Shown: positions 34,388 to 44,000, counted from the stretch's first letter. The stretch is DNA of 64,000 nt from Bacillota bacterium (GCA_023397675.1 JAEWTV010000010.1:1-64000), one strand, 5' to 3'. Numbers and translations are program-made. Notes: generated from the sequence alone by a model not told the origin.

Positions 34388-35809
34388 TTAAATCTTGGGA
34401 ATAGTGAAACTGAAAACGCTTCCCTTTCCGGGTATGCTTTGAGCAAATATATTACCACCATGCTGTTCTACTATATATTTACAAATGGAAAGGCCAAGAC
34501 CCGACCCTTCTATTCCTGACTTTCTGAGCTGTTCACCCCTGTAGAAGGAATCAAAAATGAAAGGAAGTTCTTCCGGAGGAATACCCCTTCCATTATCACT
34601 TATTGATATTAAAAGGCAATTATCCTCAAGTTCTGCCTTTATGACTATCTTTTCATCAGCGGATGCATATTTCTCCGCATTGTTAACAAGATTTACAAAA
34701 ACCTGTTCAAATCTGGCTGCATCAACCATTATAAGTACATCAGGAATATCTCCATCAATTTCAAGCTTTTTGGAGGAACCTGCAAGTTTAAGCCTAAGTG
34801 GTTCAACTATATCTACAATAAGCTGTTTTGAGTATCTTTCTTCCAACTTAATTCTTAAATTGCCCAAATCCCGAATTGAATGATCAAGCAAATCATTTAC
34901 AAGTGATGTAAGTCCATTTGTTTTTTCAATTATTACATTCAAATATCTTCTGCTATCTTCCGGGTCACTTGCAATACCATCCCTTATACCTTCTGCGTAA
35001 GCCTTAATATAAGAAAGAGGTGTTTTAATATCATGTGAAATCTTGGCTACTAATTCCTTTCTTTCCCTCTCCAATCTCTCTTTTCTTTCTTGGGCATACT
35101 TTAATTCTACCCGCATCAGATCAAATGCCCTTATGAATTCTCCAACCTCTCCCTCCGAAGAGTTTTCAAGTTTTGTTTCCAAATTCCCCTTCAATATATC
35201 CGGTATTGCACTATTAAGAGTACTTAATGGCTTAATTACCTTATTTGAAATGGACCTGTACAGAATAATCAGGACTATAAACACAATTGCCGTTCCAATG
35301 TAAATGGGTGCATAGACTAAAATTACATTTGCATTATTTAATGAGAAAATACCCTTGGCAGGCATAGAAAAAATAGCATTTGCCACCTGTGTACCATTAA
35401 GTGTTACTGGGAAAGCAAAAACTGCATAGTCGGGGTTTTCTGATTTAAATTCCGTATCATAATGAATAGTCTTTTCAATATTGACCTTTTTGTTGATTTT
35501 AGTCTTATCATTGTTATCATAGAGAATCACACCATTAATATCTGCAATAATCAGTGATGCCCGTATGTTTTCAAGTTCTTTATGAATGACATTTTGGAAT
35601 TGCTGATAATTACCGATTTTATCATAATTACTCTTAATAACATTTAATGCCGGATTAACCTTAACTCTTATAGAATTGAAAACAGGAACCGATTCAAGGC
35701 TCTTTTTGTAATTATTGATAGAAAGCATTGAAAAAGCGGCTGAAATCAATAGTGCAATTACTACAGCAGCAATTAGAAATGAAACTCTTTTACCTGTATA
35801 ATTTTTCAT
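34388..35809 (-). CDS. Membrane sensor histidine kinase
   Basis: 473 residues. Two helices (about 8-28 and 163-185) enclose an extracellular sensing domain of about 135 residues; then HAMP (about 185-240), HisKA with phospho-acceptor His in ISHDIKTPLSYIK, and a HATPase domain (NLVNNAEKY, DNGRGIPPEELPFIFDSFYRG, GSGLGLSICKYIVEQHGG). Its start overlaps the regulator stop (ATGA), so the two are co-translated. It probably governs the neighbouring ABC genes in response to an envelope signal. Confidence 0.92.
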   Translation of the reverse strand: MKNYTGKRVSFLIAAVVIALLISAAFSMLSINNYKKSLESVPVFNSIRVKVNPALNVIKSNYDKIGNYQQFQNVIHKELENIRASLIIADINGVILYDNNDKTKINKKVNIEKTIHYDTEFKSENPDYAVFAFPVTLNGTQVANAIFSMPAKGIFSLNNANVILVYAPIYIGTAIVFIVLIILYRSISNKVIKPLSTLNSAIPDILKGNLETKLENSSEGEVGEFIRAFDLMRVELKYAQERKERLERERKELVAKISHDIKTPLSYIKAYAEGIRDGIASDPEDSRRYLNVIIEKTNGLTSLVNDLLDHSIRDLGNLRIKLEERYSKQLIVDIVEPLRLKLAGSSKKLEIDGDIPDVLIMVDAARFEQVFVNLVNNAEKYASADEKIVIKAELEDNCLLISISDNGRGIPPEELPFIFDSFYRGEQLRKSGIEGSGLGLSICKYIVEQHGGNIFAQSIPGKGSVFSFTIPKI

Positions 35810-36504
35810 CGCAGGTCACCGTCAAACTTATACCCGACTCCCCAAACAGTCTTGATAAAAGTTGGTTGGGATGGGTTTTGCTCAATCTTCTCCCTTATTT
35901 TCCTTATATGAACAGTTACTGTATTTATATCACCATATTCGTCAAAGCCCCAAACCTGGTTAAATAACTGCTCCCGAGTGAAAACCTGAAGAGGGTGGTG
36001 CGCCAAAAAACTGAGTATCTCAAACTCCTTGGCAGCCAAATCAACTTTTTTATTGTTAACTGAAACAGTATAAGCCTTATCATCGATTTCTAGAGTTCCG
36101 AATTTTAAATGTTTAACTGGTTCTTCAAAAAATTGATTCACATAACGCCTTAAGTGTGCTTTTACACGCGCCACCAATTCCCCGGGGCTAAAAGGTTTGG
36201 AGATATAGTCATCTGCGCCAAGTCCCAAACCAAGTATTTTATCTATGTCACTGTTTTTTGCGCTTAACATGATTATAGGAATGTTGGAATTAGACCTTAA
36301 CCTTCTGCAAACCTCCATCCCGTCATAATCAGGGAGCATAATATCAAGCAAAATGAGCTGAGGTTTAAAGGTTTCGAATACATTAACCGCAGAAGCGCCA
36401 TTGCTTGCAATTTCTACAATAAAACCTTCCGCTCTTAAATAATCTCTTACAATGTTTGCCAATTCAATCTCATCATCTACAATAAGAATTCTCTCGTTAG
36501 GCAT
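35806..36504 (-). CDS. OmpR-family response regulator
   Basis: 232 residues from the ATG at 36504. Receiver domain with DDEIE, phospho-acceptor in LILLDIMLPDYDG, switch Ser/Thr and Lys (ISKPFSPGEL); C-terminal winged-helix DNA-binding domain (LAAKEFEILSFLAHHP, FTREQLFNQVWG, VTVHIRKIREKIE, VWGVGYKF). Cognate partner of the histidine kinase whose gene overlaps its end; first gene of the ABC/two-component cluster. Confidence 0.93.
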   Translation of the reverse strand: MPNERILIVDDEIELANIVRDYLRAEGFIVEIASNGASAVNVFETFKPQLILLDIMLPDYDGMEVCRRLRSNSNIPIIMLSAKNSDIDKILGLGLGADDYISKPFSPGELVARVKAHLRRYVNQFFEEPVKHLKFGTLEIDDKAYTVSVNNKKVDLAAKEFEILSFLAHHPLQVFTREQLFNQVWGFDEYGDINTVTVHIRKIREKIEQNPSQPTFIKTVWGVGYKFDGDLR

Positions 36505-36715
36505 GCTTTTCACCCGGCTTAGATAATTTAACATTAGTTATACTTAAATAAACTATTAATTACTTATAATTCTGTGGTTTCAGAATATCACATTACATAA
36601 TATCATTCAATTCGCATATATAAAAATCTCAATTGGCTGACTCTTTTTAATTAAAATTTTCTTATTTTTTAATTAAAAATTATGTACTTTTTTTAATACA
36701 CGTGGTATAATAATA

Positions 36716-36897
36716 TTAGAATCTTAAGTCAGATTCTAAAAATACAGTTACCGCGAAAGGAATGAGTCCAAAAGGAAATTTAAAGGGCTAACCAAGGTAA
36801 TTAAAGTCAGGAGAGAAGTAGTTGGAAAGTAACTCTCAAAGCTGCTCCGCACGAGCAGGCTAACGGCCGGGATATATGATGGATATCCGGCCGTTTT
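36716..36897 (+). ncRNA. Structured leader or small RNA with own promoter and terminator
   Basis: A TATAAT box at 36706-36711 is followed by about 180 bases of strongly structured sequence: hairpin TTAGAATC/GATTCTAA (36717-36739), a long-range stem AGTTACC/GGTAATT, a GAGAG/CTCTC stem, a 6-bp CTGCTC-CGCAC-GAGCAG hairpin, and a GC-rich terminator (ACGGCCGG with its complement, 36863-36894, then TTTT). It lies upstream of the MASE3 histidine kinase gene, so it could be a riboswitch that ends transcription early, or a free small RNA. The pieces AAAGCTGCTCCGCA slightly recall cobalamin elements and CCGCAC...GCTAAC slightly recalls c-di-AMP elements, but neither consensus is complete. Confidence 0.6.
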
Positions 36898-37028
36898 GCA
36901 TTTTATTTAATTATTCCTTTCTGCCATAAATACCTTTTACTTCCGAAAAAGTAATACAATTAAAGGGAAATTATATTTTTGTGTCGAATATTACAGCTGA
37001 AATACTGCAATATTTGGAGAATGTAAAA
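36898..37028 (+). promoter_or_regulatory. Spacer between RNA terminator and histidine kinase start
   Basis: AT-rich. GGAG at 37016-37019 sits nine bases before the ATG at 37029 and decides the kinase start; an in-frame GTG at 36981 has only a distant AAAGGGA. Confidence 0.45.
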
Positions 37029-39056
37029 ATGCACAAAAATATATTCGTTCAAAAAAAGACATATACAATCTTTATAGAACTTATACTGGTTTTAATAGCA
37101 GGCACCTCAATTACTTTATTGATATCCGGGGTCTGGAAAAACAATTTATTCTTAACCCATTCACTGCTGGAAACGGTCTGCATATTACTAGCTTTTTCAA
37201 CCTTCATAATCACATGGTACACCTATCATATCAACTCATACATCAATAGGGTTATAGGCTTTGGGTGTGTGATAATATCTGTATTTGACATCATACATAC
37301 CTTTTTCTTTCAAACCGCTGCTTATGAACCCATGTACTCCATGGAATTATCAACCAAGTTATGGATGTTTGGAAGAATTGTTGAAGCATTTATTATATTA
37401 TCTATATGTACGAATTTTCCAGTTACAAAATTAGGGAAATTGAAAAGTACACTTTTGACATTGTCTATTATACTTGTAATTTGTTTTTTTACATTTTCAA
37501 ATCCTTATGCTTTAAGACTATGGACAGTGAATGGTATTACTACCCTAAAAATAATTCTGGAGTTCTTTGTAGCAGCGTTACTTATAGTGTCATTAATTGT
37601 ATCATGTCTTAGAAAACAGAAAAAAATAAAAAATCGGAATTTTCTTATTTCAATAATAATTGCTGTTATTTCTGAATTAAACTTTACAATGTATAATACC
37701 AGCCTCTTATCTTTTAATACTTCTCTAGGTCATGTACTTAGGATTTTTTGCTATGTGTATCTATTCCGTGGAGTTTTTGTAGCAGCCGTAGAGTATCCAT
37801 ATAAAAAAATAGAAAATGCTCTCAATTTAAGTGAAACCCTGTTCGAAACAGCCTTCTACAATGCCCCAATTGGTATGGCTATTATTTCTGTTAATGGGAA
37901 TTGGCTTAAAGCAAATGATATCATGTGTGAAATTCTGGCTTACCCAAGAAATGAACTTCTGCAAAAAACCTTTGATGAGGTGGTAAGTGATGGAAATGAG
38001 TACACCTTTAATCAAATATTCAATGAATTGAGTTTTGAAAACAAACGTTCAATCAGTTATGAAAAAGTATACGGATCAGTTAATGGAGAAAAGATATGGA
38101 CCCAGGTAAACATTTCTTTGATTAAAGATGATACAGGAATTCCTATATATCTTGTTGTACAAATTGAAAATATTTCACATAAAAAAAAGGCTGCAGCTTT
38201 GGAAATACAAGCTTTAAAAAATGAAGCAACAATTAAAGAAAATTTTGAACTGGAACAATTAAGAACCGACTTTTTTGCGAACCTGTCACATGAGTTTAGA
38301 ACACCGCTCAACGTGATACTTAGTGCTCTTAAGCTTATGCAATTAAATATATCAAAAGAACAAAATGATATAAACCTCTCAAAAATAAATTCAAACATAT
38401 GTGTAATGAAGCAAAATTGTTTGCGCCTGTTAAGACTTATAAATAATTTAATAGATATTACTAAAATCGATGCAGGTTTCTATAAAATCGACTTAAAAAA
38501 TGAAAATATAATCACTATTGTTGAGGAAATTACAATGTCCGTCGCTCAATATATAAAAGACAAAGGTATACAACTGATTTTTGATACTGATACCGAAGAG
38601 AAAATAATTGCTTGCGATCCGGATAAAATAGAAAGAATCATTTTAAACATAATATCCAATTCATTAAAGTATACCGAAGAAGGCGGACTAATAGCAGTAA
38701 ATATATATGACAGGGATGAAACAATAGAAATAGCTATAAAGGATACAGGGATAGGCATTCCGGAAGATAAGCATGAAATAATTTTTGAACGTTTCAGGCA
38801 GGCTGATAACTCAACTACAAGAAGCAAAGAAGGTAGTGGAATAGGCTTATCTCTGGTAAAGTCCATTGTGGAAATGCATTCGGGAACTGTGTCAATTGAA
38901 AGTAAACCTGGTCAAGGCTGTCTGGTTACTATAAGTTTACCTGCAAAAGTCGCAGACGATGTTCAGGAAGAAGCTGGGGGCATAGTTTCATATATACCGG
39001 GACATGTTGAAAGGCTGAATGTAGAATTTTCAGATATATATTTTAAAGAAAATTAA
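37029..39056 (+). CDS. MASE3/PAS membrane histidine kinase
   Basis: 675 residues. The N-terminal 270 residues contain about seven to eight hydrophobic helices of the MASE3 type, a membrane sensor found in diverse kinases and cyclic-dinucleotide enzymes. A PAS domain follows (about 280-385; YNAPIGMAIISVNGNWLKAN), then a short coiled coil, HisKA with phospho-acceptor His in NLSHEFRTPLNVIL, and HATPase (NIISNSLKYTEEGG, DTGIGIPEDKHEIIFERF, GSGIGLSLVKSIVEMHSG). No response regulator is adjacent, so it is an orphan kinase, possibly controlled by the structured RNA upstream. Confidence 0.88.
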   Translation: MHKNIFVQKKTYTIFIELILVLIAGTSITLLISGVWKNNLFLTHSLLETVCILLAFSTFIITWYTYHINSYINRVIGFGCVIISVFDIIHTFFFQTAAYEPMYSMELSTKLWMFGRIVEAFIILSICTNFPVTKLGKLKSTLLTLSIILVICFFTFSNPYALRLWTVNGITTLKIILEFFVAALLIVSLIVSCLRKQKKIKNRNFLISIIIAVISELNFTMYNTSLLSFNTSLGHVLRIFCYVYLFRGVFVAAVEYPYKKIENALNLSETLFETAFYNAPIGMAIISVNGNWLKANDIMCEILAYPRNELLQKTFDEVVSDGNEYTFNQIFNELSFENKRSISYEKVYGSVNGEKIWTQVNISLIKDDTGIPIYLVVQIENISHKKKAAALEIQALKNEATIKENFELEQLRTDFFANLSHEFRTPLNVILSALKLMQLNISKEQNDINLSKINSNICVMKQNCLRLLRLINNLIDITKIDAGFYKIDLKNENIITIVEEITMSVAQYIKDKGIQLIFDTDTEEKIIACDPDKIERIILNIISNSLKYTEEGGLIAVNIYDRDETIEIAIKDTGIGIPEDKHEIIFERFRQADNSTTRSKEGSGIGLSLVKSIVEMHSGTVSIESKPGQGCLVTISLPAKVADDVQEEAGGIVSYIPGHVERLNVEFSDIYFKEN

Positions 39057-39095
39057 AAGGGGCGTTCCCTATTAGTAAATTAAGGAATACCCCTT
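39057..39095. terminator. Terminator between histidine kinase and transketolase
   Basis: Stem AAGGGG..TTCC / GGAA..CCCCTT with a 15-base loop, between convergent genes. Confidence 0.65.
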
Positions 39096-39107
39096 CTGAT
39101 TATTTAA

Positions 39108-41096
39108 TTATTTCTTTTCTACAAGCTTTAATGCCCTTTCGACTACATTTTCAACCGTGTATCCGAATTCCTTGAACAGCAGCTCTGCCGGGGCGGATGC
39201 TCCGAAAGTATCAATTGAGATAATATCACCATCAAGACCAACATATTTATGCCAGCCGAAAGAACTTGCAGCTTCTACAGCCAGACGATTTCTGACATTG
39301 TCAGGTAAAATGCTCTTTTTGTATTCTTCACTTTGTTCTTCAAACAGCTTCCAGGATGGCATACTGATTACTCTTGCCGCTATACCCTTTTCTTTAAGCT
39401 GTTTTGCAGCATCATATATTAGGCTAACTTCTGAACCTGATGCCATAAGAATTATATCAGGATCCTTATCCGAATCTGTAAGCACATAAGCTCCCTTTAA
39501 TGCATCCTTTCCTGTCTCAGGCAGTAGAGGAAGGTTCTGTCTTGTGAGCACAAGAGCAGTTGGTCCTGTTCTTCTTGTTACTGCACAATACCAGCCTGCA
39601 GCTGCTTCTTTGGAATCAGCAGGACGGAAAACATTGAAGTTCGGTATGCTTCTTAATGCTGCAAGATGTTCAATCGGTTCATGGGTAGGTCCATCCTCCC
39701 CAACACCTATACTATCATGTGTCAATATATAAGTTACCGGTATTCCCATAAGTGCTGAAAGTCTCATCGCATGCTTCATATAATCAGAGAATACGAAGAA
39801 GGTTGCAACATATGGGAGCAATCCTCCATGTACCGCCATACCATTTGCAATTGCAGCCATGGCATGTTCTCTTACACCAAAGTGCAGGTTGGAACCGCTT
39901 CTGTCTTCAGCCGAAAAATCTCCGCGGCCTTTCATGTCCGACTTATTGGATGGAGCAAGGTCTGCAGATCCGCCTATAAGATTTGGAACCAGCTTTGCAA
40001 GTCTGTTAAGAACATCTCCTGATGAAGCTCTAGTTGCAGTTGGTTTACTGTCAAACTTCCAGAAATCTTCATTGTTCAGCAAATCTATAGGAAGCTTGTC
40101 ACTGTGCCAATTCTTCCATTCTGCTGCAAGTTCCGGGTATTCTTTTTCATATCCAGCCCAAACAGCATTCCATTTATTTTCATTCTCTGAGAACTTCTTT
40201 ATAACTTCTTTCATGTATTCAGCGACTTGTGGAGGAACTGTAAAGGAATCCCATTCCCATCCGAGGAATTCTTTAGTTTCCTTTATTCCGTCTTCACCCA
40301 AAGGTTCCCCGTGAGCACATGCCTTGCCCTGCTTTGACGGACAGCCAAAACCGATTTGAGTTTTAACTATTATTATTGAAGGCTTTGAAACATCACCCTT
40401 AGCTTCGTTTATTGCCTTTTCAAGAGCTGTTATATCATTGCCGTCTTCCACCTTTAGTACCTGCCAGCCGTAAGCATCAAATCTTTTGCCTACATCTTCC
40501 CTGAATGCGATATCAGTATTTCCTTCTATTGTTATATTGTTTGAATCATAAAGAAGTATCAGTTTTCCAAGGCCTAAAGTACCTGCCAGCGAAGCCGCTT
40601 CAGCAGCTACACCTTCCATCATGCAGCCGTCTCCTGATAACACATATGTAAAATGATTAACTATTTCATATCCGGGCTTGTTGAATTTTGCAGCAAGGTA
40701 TGCTTCAGCAACAGCCATTCCAGCTCCGTTTGCAAGTCCCTGTCCCAGTGGTCCGGTTGTTATTTCTACTCCCTTGGTATGCTTGTACTCGGGATGTCCT
40801 GGTGTCTTACTTCCCCACTGTCTGAAATTCTTTAAGTCATCCATGGTAAGTCCATATCCAAAAAGATGAAGCAAAGTGTACAGTAATGCCGATCCATGGC
40901 CTCCGCCAAGAACGAAACGGTCACGGTCAGCCCAATCTGGGTTAAGTGGGTTGTGTTTCATGTTTTTTGACCAAAGGGTATATGCCATTGCAGCCGAACC
41001 CATAGGCAGCCCCGGGTGGCCTGACTTAGCCTTTTGAACTGTTTCGGCAGATAATACCCTTATGGTATCAACTGCTAATTGATCTACACTTTTCAT
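39108..41096 (-). CDS. tkt: Transketolase
   Basis: 662 residues, full length. It moves two-carbon units between ketose and aldose phosphates with thiamine diphosphate. Markers: SGHPGLPMG near the start, TTGPLGQGLANGAG, the TPP motif GDGCMMEGVAAEAASLAG, FGVREHAMAAIANG, and HDSIGVGEDGPTHEPIEHL. It lies just downstream of the operon that would yield erythrose-4-P, and can return that product to the pentose-phosphate pathway. Ribosome site AGGGGA. Probably transcribed from its own promoter. Confidence 0.96.
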   Translation of the reverse strand: MKSVDQLAVDTIRVLSAETVQKAKSGHPGLPMGSAAMAYTLWSKNMKHNPLNPDWADRDRFVLGGGHGSALLYTLLHLFGYGLTMDDLKNFRQWGSKTPGHPEYKHTKGVEITTGPLGQGLANGAGMAVAEAYLAAKFNKPGYEIVNHFTYVLSGDGCMMEGVAAEAASLAGTLGLGKLILLYDSNNITIEGNTDIAFREDVGKRFDAYGWQVLKVEDGNDITALEKAINEAKGDVSKPSIIIVKTQIGFGCPSKQGKACAHGEPLGEDGIKETKEFLGWEWDSFTVPPQVAEYMKEVIKKFSENENKWNAVWAGYEKEYPELAAEWKNWHSDKLPIDLLNNEDFWKFDSKPTATRASSGDVLNRLAKLVPNLIGGSADLAPSNKSDMKGRGDFSAEDRSGSNLHFGVREHAMAAIANGMAVHGGLLPYVATFFVFSDYMKHAMRLSALMGIPVTYILTHDSIGVGEDGPTHEPIEHLAALRSIPNFNVFRPADSKEAAAGWYCAVTRRTGPTALVLTRQNLPLLPETGKDALKGAYVLTDSDKDPDIILMASGSEVSLIYDAAKQLKEKGIAARVISMPSWKLFEEQSEEYKKSILPDNVRNRLAVEAASSFGWHKYVGLDGDIISIDTFGASAPAELLFKEFGYTVENVVERALKLVEKK

Positions 41097-41408
41097 TTTT
41101 AATTTCCCCTTATAAACTCAAATAAATTTAATACTTTTTACCATAAATAATTATAACCTTTTTATTCAAAAATTGCATTATAAATTTTAATTTTTTTTTG
41201 AAAATCGCTATATAAGTGGCTTTTAAACATTTCGAGACTATAATCGTCTAAAATCCATATGTGAAGTACCTTCTTAATATGAGTTTAGAAAGTGCCATCA
41301 TTCCGTGACAGTAGCTGTCTTGGTATATCCCATGCGATTTCTCCATAACTTAATAGTCATCAATATTATATCATTAATTGTATAATAATCTAATTTTCGT
41401 TTTTAACA
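41097..41408 (-). promoter_or_regulatory. Leader region of tkt with repeat element
   Basis: 312-base gap. It holds one copy of the leader-like repeat (41311-41388) with a minus-strand TATAAT at 41365-41370. A second TATAAT-like box (about 41147-41153) is nearer to tkt. The remaining sequence is AT-rich with no clear terminator. Confidence 0.45.
41300..41388 (-). repeat. Leader-like repeat, copy A
   Basis: About three quarters identical to 57032-57120 over 79 aligned bases, with blocks CCCATG, TTCTCCATAA and CAATATTATATCA shared. Just beside it, GACAG-TAG-CTGTC (41307-41319) forms a hairpin whose counterpart in copy B is made of different bases. Both copies lie upstream of minus-strand genes. 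Confidence 0.55.
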
Positions 41409-42179
41409 TTATTTAAATAATGCATCAACATCTGAGATTATTTTTTTGAAACTTTCCATATTCCATGCAGCCCTGCCAATAAACAATCCATCAACATCCG
41501 GTAATTTCAAATAACCCATACTGTTGTTCTCGTTTACACTGCCACCGTATAGAATAGGAATATTCTCACCGGTTTTTTGATACTTCTCTACAAGAACTTT
41601 TCTGATTGTATTGTGAATAAGTGCAACATGATCGGCATCTGCAGGAATTCCCTTTTCTCCGATTGCCCATACAGGTTCATATGCTATGAGCATTTTTTCA
41701 GCATCTTCTGATGAGATAGCAAAAGTACATACCTTAACCTGTGCTGCTATAGTTTCAACAGCAATACCATAGCTTTTCTGCTGGAGGTTTTCGCCAACGC
41801 ATATCAAAGGCTTCATGCCGTATTTTACTGCCGAGTGTGCTTTTTTATTGATATCTATATCATTCTCATTGTAATATTGTCGTCTCTCCGAGTGTCCAAG
41901 TTCAGCAATGTCGAGGCCGATCTCAGCAAGCATTTCAGGCGATATTTCTCCAGTATAAGGCCCCTGTCTTTCCCAGTGAGAATTCTGTGCTCCCAGCATT
42001 ATCCTCGTACCTTTAACCACATCTTTGATTGGCCATAATGATGTATAAGGGGGAATTATAAAAAATTGTACATTTTTGCTTATGTTCTTTGTAACTTCAA
42101 TTAACTGCTTAGAATAATCAATACCCTCTGCAAGGGTTTTATGCATTTTCCAGTTAGTCCCTAACCATAGTTTTTTCAT
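41409..42179 (-). CDS. TIM-barrel isomerase, L-erythrulose-1-phosphate isomerase (LerI/EryH)-like
   Basis: 256 residues from the ATG at 42179 (GGAGG upstream). Triosephosphate-isomerase family: NWKMHK (catalytic Lys), ELGHSERR (His), AYEPVWAIG (Glu). However the phosphate-gripping loop reads GEKGIPADAD rather than the GTGKTAT of glycolytic enzymes, the barrel entry has AQNSHWERQGPYTGEISP, and the end reads DGLFIGRAAWN in place of the usual GGASL. These are features I associate with the erythritol/threitol enzymes that convert L-erythrulose-1-P to D-erythrulose-4-P. It follows DhaK, DhaL and RpiB homologues. A true triosephosphate isomerase is the alternative. Confidence 0.78.
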   Translation of the reverse strand: MKKLWLGTNWKMHKTLAEGIDYSKQLIEVTKNISKNVQFFIIPPYTSLWPIKDVVKGTRIMLGAQNSHWERQGPYTGEISPEMLAEIGLDIAELGHSERRQYYNENDIDINKKAHSAVKYGMKPLICVGENLQQKSYGIAVETIAAQVKVCTFAISSEDAEKMLIAYEPVWAIGEKGIPADADHVALIHNTIRKVLVEKYQKTGENIPILYGGSVNENNSMGYLKLPDVDGLFIGRAAWNMESFKKIISDVDALFK

Positions 42180-42230
42180 ATAACCTCCATGTCCCCGAAT
42201 GTGCCAAATGAATTGTCCCATCGGGCACTC

Positions 42231-42318
42231 AAAAAGTGTTAAAACACTTTTTTATGGGGTTAAATTTATTTTTATTACACCTGCCATTTGTTTTGTTCCA
42301 CAAAACAGGCAGATGTGT
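42231..42318 (-). promoter_or_regulatory. Two hairpins between dhaL-like and TIM-like genes
   Basis: Hairpin 1: AAAAAGTGTT-AA-AACACTTTTT (42231-42252), terminator-like on both strands. Hairpin 2: CTGCC..TGTTTTGT / ACAAAACA..GGCAG (42278-42318). On the minus strand they follow the DhaL gene and precede the TIM gene, and may lower expression of the distal gene or protect the mRNA end. Confidence 0.5.
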
Positions 42319-42342
42319 AGATTTCAGACTAAAGTCTTCATT

Positions 42343-42993
42343 CTATACCTTCCCGTTCTGTTCTATCCATTCCTTCATGGATCTGAAAATAATCCAAACA
42401 GATGTAGCACCAGCATCCTGGTAGCCTATTGCACGTTCACCAAGGGATTTTGCACGCCCAAACTTTGCAATATAATTTTTAGTGTTTTCCATTCCCTGAC
42501 GGGATGCTTCTTCTGCAGCAGCAATGCTTTCACCAAGCCCTTTATCAGCTTCCGAGCTTGCTTTAAGAGATAATACTGCAGGTTCAAAGGCATCTATCAT
42601 AGTTTTGTCCCCGACTTCAGCCTTACCTCTTTCCTTAATGGACACAAGGGATTTTTCAAATATTTGAGCAAGTACTGCAGTATCAAGCTCATTTTTTGGC
42701 TCCATACCTTTTACACCGCCAAAAAACATCGTACCAAATATGACTCCTGATGCGCCGCCCATAGACTTAATCATAGACATTCCTGTCGTGCTGAATACTT
42801 CATTTATAGTTGTAGGAGTGATTTTTTCAAGAGCTTCCCTGGCCTTTGACAGTCCAATAGACATTCCAATACCATGATCACCGTCACCAATTTTACTGTC
42901 TACTTCAGTAAGGTACGGTTTACTATCAACAATCTTATCAGAAATATATAAAAACATATCACGTGTTTGCAGTGCACTTAATGTTTTAGCCAT
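42343..42993 (-). CDS. dhaL: Dihydroxyacetone-kinase-like ATP-binding subunit (DhaL family)
   Basis: 216 residues. DhaL/DAK2 fold with SKIGDGDHGIGMSIG (Asp residues that bind Mg2+ and nucleotide) and GGASGVIFGTMFFGG. It supplies the phosphate for the ketose held by the partner DhaK subunit; use of ATP or of a DhaM phosphotransferase partner cannot be decided here, but no dhaM gene is present. It starts three bases after the dhaK stop. In this operon the ketose is likely erythrulose rather than only dihydroxyacetone. Confidence 0.9.
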   Translation of the reverse strand: MAKTLSALQTRDMFLYISDKIVDSKPYLTEVDSKIGDGDHGIGMSIGLSKAREALEKITPTTINEVFSTTGMSMIKSMGGASGVIFGTMFFGGVKGMEPKNELDTAVLAQIFEKSLVSIKERGKAEVGDKTMIDAFEPAVLSLKASSEADKGLGESIAAAEEASRQGMENTKNYIAKFGRAKSLGERAIGYQDAGATSVWIIFRSMKEWIEQNGKV

Positions 42994-42995
42994 TT

Positions 42996-44000
42996 TTAAT
43001 CCTCCAATCTTTTCTTGGTATAATAAGGTGAAAATGCAGGGTAGTTATAATACTTTTTAAGTTCATTATCCAATTTCATAATTGTAATGGATACTCCGGC
43101 CATTTCCTGGCAAGTACAGTAGCTGTTAACATCTGTGTCGTATATTGAAATACCCTTCTTTTCAAGAACCTGTGAAACCCTACGGCTCACAATAAACATT
43201 TCCATCATTGTTGTCGAACCGAGTCCGTTTACAAGAACTACTACCTCGTCACCCTTGTTATATTCAAAATCCTTAAAGATATTCTCAAGCATGGTATCAG
43301 TCAATTCATCTGCTTTAACCATTTTTGTACGTTTTACACCTGGTTCGCCATGTAATCCCATTCCAAATTCTATTTCATCTTCAGGAAGTTCAAAGGTAGG
43401 CTTTCCTGATGCAGGAATAGATCCAGGGGATAGTGCAACACCAATTGAGCGTGTATTATCTCTGGCTTTTTCTGTTATACGTGTAACTTCATCAAGGTCA
43501 AGGCCCGCATCAGAAGCAGCCCCTGCAATCTTAATAACAAAAACGTCACCTGCAATACCTCTTCTATCCTCAATTCTTTCTATAGGAGCTGATGCAACAT
43601 CATCCCAAACCCTTACGGTCCTAGTCTTTATATCTTCCATATCTGCAATTTCTGCACCCATATCAAAATTCAGAACATCGCCGGCATAGTTACCATATAT
43701 GTAGAGTACACCTTTACCTGTATCAATTGCCTTGGTTACTTCATAAACAGTATCAGGAGTCGGAGCAGCAAATACATTACCTATAGCAACACCATCAGCA
43801 ATACCTTCTCCAACGAGGCCAAGAAACAGAGGTTCATGTCCGCTTCCTCCACCGGTTAAAATAGCAACCTTATCCTTTTTATTTTTAACTGTCAGGCCTT
43901 TTACTCCAGGTACCCTTTCATAGTAGCGAGGGTAGGCTTGTAAATAACCTTCTATCATCTCATCTACTGCCTGATTCGGGTCATTAAGGATTTTTTTCAT
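42996..44000 (-). CDS. dhaK: Dihydroxyacetone-kinase-like substrate-binding subunit (DhaK family)
   Basis: 334 residues. LTGGGSGHEPLFLGLVGEG is the substrate loop, NYAGDVLNFDMGAE follows, and MGLHGEPG carries the His that binds the ketone as a hemiaminal. The subunit binds a short ketose: dihydroxyacetone, or D- or L-erythrulose in the tetritol pathways (DerK/LerK belong to this family). Genes for DhaL, TIM-like and RpiB-like isomerases on both sides support erythrulose. The ribosome site is before the ATG. Confidence 0.9.
   Translation of the reverse strand: MKKILNDPNQAVDEMIEGYLQAYPRYYERVPGVKGLTVKNKKDKVAILTGGGSGHEPLFLGLVGEGIADGVAIGNVFAAPTPDTVYEVTKAIDTGKGVLYIYGNYAGDVLNFDMGAEIADMEDIKTRTVRVWDDVASAPIERIEDRRGIAGDVFVIKIAGAASDAGLDLDEVTRITEKARDNTRSIGVALSPGSIPASGKPTFELPEDEIEFGMGLHGEPGVKRTKMVKADELTDTMLENIFKDFEYNKGDEVVVLVNGLGSTTMMEMFIVSRRVSQVLEKKGISIYDTDVNSYCTCQEMAGVSITIMKLDNELKKYYNYPAFSPYYTKKRLED

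Noticed and set aside
36740..36760. ACCGCGAAAGG resembling the T-box ACCGCG
   Set aside because: In T-box leaders this motif lies just before the terminator with a specifier loop upstream; here it is near the RNA's 5' end and no antiterminator or specifier is seen.
36800..36850. Possible glycine or cobalamin riboswitch
   Set aside because: Only short fragments agree with either consensus; the rest of the conserved core is missing.
41409..42179. Housekeeping triosephosphate isomerase
   Set aside because: Key loops differ from glycolytic enzymes and the gene is in a DhaKL-RpiB operon; not excluded, but less likely.
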